Below, one piece after another: positions 58,200 through 64,000 of a DNA stretch of 64,000 nt. The notes beneath the pieces are model-generated. The model saw only the letters and a list, made by a program, of their open reading frames with translations, was not told the origin of the DNA and searched no databases. Each line of letters begins with the position of its first letter. Position 1 is the first letter of the stretch. The stretch covers positions 43,501 through 107,500 of the forward strand of contig JAXRKP010001491.1 in the NCBI GenBank assembly GCA_037039925.1, read 5' to 3'. A program made the position numbers and the translations under genes. This DNA is from Doris montereyensis (lineage: Eukaryota; Mollusca; Gastropoda; Nudibranchia; Dorididae).

Positions 58200-59300
58200 A
58201 TGTAGATTCTGTCAGTTATAAATCGACATTCTAGCCCACTGTCGGAATCAAAGGTATTTTATTTATATTTCTAGATATTGATTCTAAAAAATATCGGTCT
58301 AGCTGGCTGCATTATAGAGATCTATATTATTATGTAGCCTACTTGAAATTATCTACATTCTAGAAATTAAATGTCGGTCATGCTGACTGCATACCAATTT
58401 ATTCTTATGTAGATCTCCATGGAATTTAGACTTCCTAAAAATATTTTAATTTCTACACATCTAAATTAATGAAGAATCTACAAATCTCGGAAGAATGCTT
58501 CCCCTCAATTTTCCCATCCAGATTTCTGCGTCTGAATTTTAAAAAATCTACAAATCTTGGAAATAAGCTTTCACCCATTTTCAAATCCAGAATTCAGCCG
58601 ACCTGCCGGCATCAATAAGAAACAGGATTAAACACATCACTTTAAAACAAACAAAAAAACTAGATTATCTCTTTGTGGTTCAATCTTAAATAATAAAAAA
58701 ATATTAACATAATGACAACAAAAACAATAACCCCCACCCCTAGAAAAAAAAATATATATATAAAAATAAAATAAAACCAAAACAACCCACAAGGGCTGAC
58801 AGTTAATAACATCGAGTTGGTCATTTAGTATTACTAGATCTAGATCTATATATAAACAAAAAACTGCTCTGCAGTCACCTTTTGAATCGAGTGCGTCTTT
58901 GTCGAATTCCGGTTCATCATTTTAATCACTTTGCCCAACATAGAAATCGTGGTAGATTTGTTGCGTTTGCCCCTTTGTTCATAGGTAGGCTTCGGATTAT
59001 AAATATATAAAACTCTTATTATTTTTTTTAGCCTTTCAAATCAATGAAAATGAATTGGCACATGCAAGTCTGGGCATTTAAAGGCCGAACGACCCACGTA
59101 GCCTCTGACACGATACTATGATATGATACACCTAATACTTATTGTGAGCAAGTACGCACATTTTCGAGATTTGCGATTGCCGCATAAATATATGATGCGC
59201 CGTTACATTATCCGATCTTGCGTATTATATTATGGATTTAGTAGATTATTATTATATGTATTATCCAAGTGATTAGGGTATCTAGTAAGGATATGACGAA
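57851..59300. other. Non-coding with (ATT)n
   Basis: (ATT)n at 58147-58200. Around it are three similar segments (aaatcggtctagctgg / aatgtcggtcatgctg / cagccgacctgccgg with tagatct-rich sequence), probably a decayed local repeat. No gene. Confidence 0.5.
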
Positions 59301-59311
59301 GCTATTAGAAA

Positions 59312-60070
59312 CAATCGAAGATGAAGATATGTGGGCTAAAAACAAAGCAGACAATCGAAGATGAAGATATAACGACAATCGAAGATGAAGATATGTGGAG
59401 CTAAAACCAAAGCAGACGACAATCGAAGATGAAGATATGTACTATCGAAGTTGAAGATGTGGGCTAAAACCAAAGCAGACGACAATCGAAGATGAAGATA
59501 TGTACTATCGAAGTTGAAGATATGTGAGCTAAAACCAAAGCAGACGACAATCGAAGATGAAGATATGTACTATCGAAGTTGAAGATGTGGGCTAAAACCA
59601 AAGCAGACGACAATCGAAGTTGAAGATATGTACTATCGAAGTTGAAGATGTGGGCTAAAACCAAAGCAGACGACAATCGAAGATGAAGATATGTACTATC
59701 GAAGTTGAAGATGTGTGGGCTAAAACCAAAGCAGACGACAATCGAAGATGAAGATATGTAAGATATGTGGGCTAAAACCAAAGCAGACGACAATCGAAGA
59801 TGAAGTACTCGAAGTTGAAGATGTGTGGGCTAAAACCAAAGCAGACGACAATCGAAGTTGAAGATGTGTGGGCTAAACCAAAGCAGACGACAATCGAGGA
59901 TGAAGATATTTACAATCGAATATGGAGATGTGTGGGCTAAAAACAAAACAGACGACAATCGAAGATGAAGATGGGCTAAAAACAAAGTAGAAAAACAAAG
60001 CTAGAACAAACGACAATCGAAGATGAAGATATGTGGGCTAAAGTAAAAATAAAGCAGAATATGTGGGCTA
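59312..60070. repeat. 63-bp minisatellite
   Basis: Unit gacgacaatcgaagatgaag ... ctatcgaagttgaagatgtg ... ggctaaaaccaaagca. Spacing measured 59543 to 59606 as 63 bp; other copies are shortened, some to half a unit. The unit is 21 codons, so a short minus-strand ORF stays open across several copies. Confidence 0.92.
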
Positions 60071-60079
60071 AAAACAAAA

Positions 60080-60415
60080 CAGACGCCAATGGAAGATAAA
60101 CTAAAGAAACAAAACGCTGGTGGGTGGATAGGACACACCTTGAGGAGTCCACCAGTAAATGTCACTCGACAAGCTTTAACATGGAATCCGAAGGGCCACA
60201 GAGAAAGAGGAACACCAAGGGATACGACATGACGCAATAGAAGATGAATGGAGATGGAGCTGAACAGACGCCAATGGAAGGGATGACTTGGTGGTGAGGT
60301 AGAACACCTTGATGGTCCACCAGGACAGTGTCATCTATCGCTGGAGGGCTCACAGAGAAAGAGGCCAAGGGATACGAATGCCAGAGAGCTGTGAATGGAG
60401 TGAAAACAGGGCATG
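60080..60415 (+). mobile_element. LINE 3' end (C-terminal RT remnant)
   Basis: A + strand frame reads GGWIGHTLRSPPVNVTRQAL then TWNPKGHRERGTPRDT, the WIGH-LRxP...ITRQALxWNPQGxRxRGRP signature of a LINE C-terminus. Repeated in decayed form (gtccaccaggacagtgtcat, cacagagaaagaggccaagg) at 60316-60380, so two 3' ends may overlap. Followed directly by (GAT)n, a typical LINE tail. Confidence 0.75.
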
Positions 60416-60565
60416 ATGGTGATAATGATGATGATGATGATGATGATGATGGTGGTGGTGATAATGATGATGATGGTGATGTTGATGACGATGATGATGA
60501 GGATGGTAATGATGGTGATGTTGATGACGATGATGATGATGATGATGATGATAATGATGATGAGA
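60415..60565. repeat. (GAT)n tract
   Basis: Imperfect GAT/GGT/GTT triplets following the LINE 3' end; poly-Asp ORF here is an artefact. Confidence 0.92.
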
Positions 60566-60731
60566 ACAAAAGACGATACAAATACAAAGTAATAAACCAA
60601 AACAAAAATAGACGAAGAGAATCGAGCTATCGACTCCTTTTTCGTTCTTATTTTTTTTGTTCTGTTTTTGATAGTTTATCGCTTTGTAATTGTCTCGTTG
60701 TTAATCCTTTTGAGGGCTTCAAATCAATGTA

Positions 60732-60800
60732 ATATATATTTTGTTCCTTTCCTCACTAGTCACCTTCGACATACCCCTTGCCTCATTGAGTGTTTTTAAA
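60732..60800 (+). mobile_element. SINE family D fragment (tail)
   Basis: tttgttcctttcctcactag and ccttcgacataccccttgcc match the D tail (gttcctat...cgacatgccccttg). Confidence 0.55.
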
Positions 60801-61084
60801 GTGTTTAGAATACTTTTCACACAACGGTGCCTTGCTGCAGTAATTTTACTGTGTTTTCATTTTTCTTTCTCAAAGAGAGAGAGAGAGAGACACATTAATA
60901 CAAATCTGAAATGGAGTTAAAGTGTAAAAGAAAGAAATAGGTGTTCATAGATAATATATTACATGATATTTATAGTTATCATTTGCAAGTCAAATCTCAA
61001 TTTAACTAAGGGGTATAGATTATCTTTGTTAAAGAAACGGTATTATTAAGCTAGTATGTATTTTAATATTGTGTGAAACTATCT

Positions 61085-61858
<774 letters not shown>

Positions 61859-61939
61859 GCTTTGTTTCATATCTGATTTCAGATTCCAGGTCGCACTCTT
61901 TAAGGAGCATATGGTGCTTGTTTGGTCGCGCTTAAAAAC

Positions 61940-61982
61940 TCTCTTGTACCCCCCGCTCCCCCCCCGCCCCCCCCCCCCCCGT
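61940..61982. repeat. Poly-C tract
   Basis: ccccccgctccccccccgcccc type homopolymer runs, prone to consensus length error. Confidence 0.9.
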
Positions 61983-62212
61983 TTACTGCCTTGTTCCGTC
62001 TTGAGTAGTAAAACGACCAGAAATGACCCATCTCTTCTTGAGTTTATTTAGCCGCGCTCTTCTTTGATGACTTGTGTTGATTGTGGCGGGAAAACCTTTT
62101 TCTTTTTTCTATTCAAGTCCAACCCGGTGATTATCACGGTACTTAACATTTTCTTTCTGTATTTCATTCTGGGGCTGTGCGTTGTTTATCTTTTAAGTTT
62201 CCGTGTGTGAGT

Positions 62213-62255
<43 letters not shown>

Positions 62256-62285
62256 TGCGTGAGTGCATGTGTGTGTGTGTGTGTT
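62213..62285. repeat. (GT)n microsatellite
   Basis: About 30 GT units with interruptions. Confidence 0.95.
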
Positions 62286-62510
62286 TTGTGGGTTAATTCT
62301 TCCTGCGCTTTCTCCAAGACAACTACAACTAGTGTTCGACACCGTTCACAAACGGAAAATCAATCCTGATTTCTCTCCCCTTTCTTTTTCTTTTACTAGA
62401 GGGAGGGGACACACAGCAAAGAGAGGGCAGTCGGTGTCTGGCATTGTATCTCTGTGCATAGCCAGAGCTTTGCTGATGAGTTAAAATTTATGTCACCATG
62501 AGATTTAAAA

Positions 62511-62832
62511 AATTTGATTTGATTTACCCACATCCACAACTAATGTGATCTCGGAGATTTTGGTAGGATCTCTAATTTTTTCCGGACTACCCTGTAAACA
62601 GCCAAGGGATCTTTAACGTGCATAGAGTGTTGTGATCTGTGCATGGGACCTCCTTTTCTATCGCTCGTCTCCGATGGAACTAGGTATCTATCCACTTACC
62701 TGGACCGGGGTGGGGGGGGGATTTGCTCGAAAGAACTCGAGAAAATCTTTCAACCGTTGGCGGTGCTCGAACCCTCTGCCTTTTGGTTGAGAGGCCGACA
62801 CCTTGCTTCTCTCTGGACTGCCAAGTACCTCT
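62511..62832 (-). mobile_element. SINE family B, copy 5
   Basis: Reverse complement, full length: gatttacccacatccacaac, ctaccctgtaaacagcca, gggacctccttttctatcgc, tccacttacctggaccgg, gttggcggtgctcgaaccct and tctggactgccaagtacctc. Also keeps a nine-G run. Confidence 0.9.
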
Positions 62833-63047
62833 TACCATGAGAACACCGTCTTATAATAGCATGTCGTGTGACTGTCATACGAACGATGCCCACACACTTA
62901 CCCTCATTGCTCTCGGTTTTCCTGTTCCCAACCCGTTGTTAACGAATTTGAAGAGAAAAAAACCCAACCCAACCCAAAACAAACAAAGAAAAAGAATATG
63001 AATCAAAGGAAAAGGAAAGAGAATACCCTAATGAATTATAATTTCAA

Positions 63048-63178
63048 TCTAACACACACACACACACACACCAACACATACACATACACACATACTCGCA
63101 CAAACAAACCAATGTCCGCTAAAAATAACCCCCCCCCAAAAAAAAATTTTTTTGAAAATCCAAACAAAACAACAACAA

Positions 63179-63237
<59 letters not shown>
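63048..63237. repeat. (CA)n and (ATC)n microsatellites
   Basis: CA units at about 63050-63070 and about 18 ATC units at 63180-63234. Confidence 0.94.
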
Positions 63238-63953
63238 ACAACAACAACGACAACGACAACGACAGACGTAAAAAAAGTAAAATAAAGTATTGAAAGTTCC
63301 ATACTTAGAGATGAGCGAAAGGTAATCAGGGGCAGCGTACTGATTTGTTTAGGCATACGGTTTTATGTGGTAGTATGCCATTACTTTGGCCGAGTTGAAA
63401 AACAAAAACAAAAACAATAACACCCCCTGGAAATGCCTGAAAATCAAACCTGGAAAACAACCGAGGAAAAAAAGCCCACTAAAACTAAACAAAAGTTAAT
63501 TAAATTTAAACTTTTTCAACAACAAAAAAATAGAAAAGAAGAAGAAAGGCTTAAAAAAGCAAGTAACAATAGTTTCTCTCCCCCCCCAAACAACAACATA
63601 AAAACAAACAAAAAACAAAAAACAAAAACAAAACAAAAAAACAAAAACATAACGCCCCTCCAAACAAAACAACAACAAACAAACAAATCCGACAAAAAAC
63701 AAAGGAGATAAAAACATCAGTAGGAAATAAACAAGAATCCCCCACACCCACACATCATCTCAGCAAAACATCAACTCTGATGATGAATGACAAAAAAATT
63801 AAAACAAGGAAAAAAACAAACTAACAGGCAATAAAAGTTACTTACCACTAACCTTCCAGCACAACGTTACACAGTTCTAAGTTTCCTCTAACCATTTCTT
63901 ACTCACACCACCCTCCCTCTTGTTTGTTTCCACTCCACCTGTTGTCTTGATAA
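63238..63953. other. Non-coding, A-rich, no gene seen
   Basis: Lys/Asn-coding ORFs here come from poly-A-rich sequence (aaacaaaac words) and have no gene-like composition. Confidence 0.5.

Positions 63954-64000
<47 letters not shown>
63954..64000. repeat. (GA)n tract at window end
   Basis: About 22 GA units, cut by the window boundary. Confidence 0.95.

Noticed and set aside
59464..59793. 109-codon minus-strand ORF with 21-residue repeats
   Set aside because: The 63-bp minisatellite unit is 21 codons long, so an open frame is expected by chance.

Overview
The window is eukaryotic, spliced, AT-rich metazoan DNA. It is dominated by introns, microsatellites and short interspersed repeats. Nothing in it identifies a species. 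The tRNA-derived SINEs, short non-LTR fragments, enormous CT/GA, TCTA and CTG tracts and the invertebrate-like protein sequence would fit a mollusc, perhaps a gastropod, but that is an inference.

One protein-coding gene is recognisable: a long-tailed class I myosin of the Myo1e/Myo1f type, on the + strand, with 26 exons from 10720 to 41639. The exons encode, in order, the motor domain from about residue 80 of the human MYO1E numbering (P-loop, switch I, switch II, actin-binding region, converter), one IQ motif, the TH1 lipid-binding tail, a Gly/Pro-rich TH2 segment and a C-terminal SH3 domain ending in a stop codon. The first ~80 residues and the promoter are not in the window. All introns have GT-AG ends. 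At least nine exons or exon junctions are out of frame by 1 or 2 bases, nearly always in a homopolymer, and exon lengths return to the family's exact length if that single indel is undone. I read this as consensus error in a long-read draft, not as a pseudogene.

Layout: 1-10719 is 5' flank or first intron, with two SINE types, a decayed CR1/L2-like LINE (4690-7010) and a 2.9-kb minisatellite (7530-10384). 10720-41639 is the myosin gene, whose introns hold large CT, GA and CTG tracts, a foldback element with inverted ends around a 42-bp array (30732-31908), two minus-strand LINE fragments, and many SINEs. 41640-64000 is 3' UTR and intergenic DNA with more copies of the same repeats, a 16-bp and a 63-bp minisatellite, two LINE 3' remnants and long TCTC/TGTC tracts. 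No second gene was found there.

Repeat families are named A to F here for convenience. A and B are tRNA-headed SINEs. C is a ~135-bp element present in about 16 copies, all in the + orientation. D is a tRNA-headed SINE that also occurs as a tail-head-tail foldback. E and F are two-copy dispersed repeats without a recognised origin.
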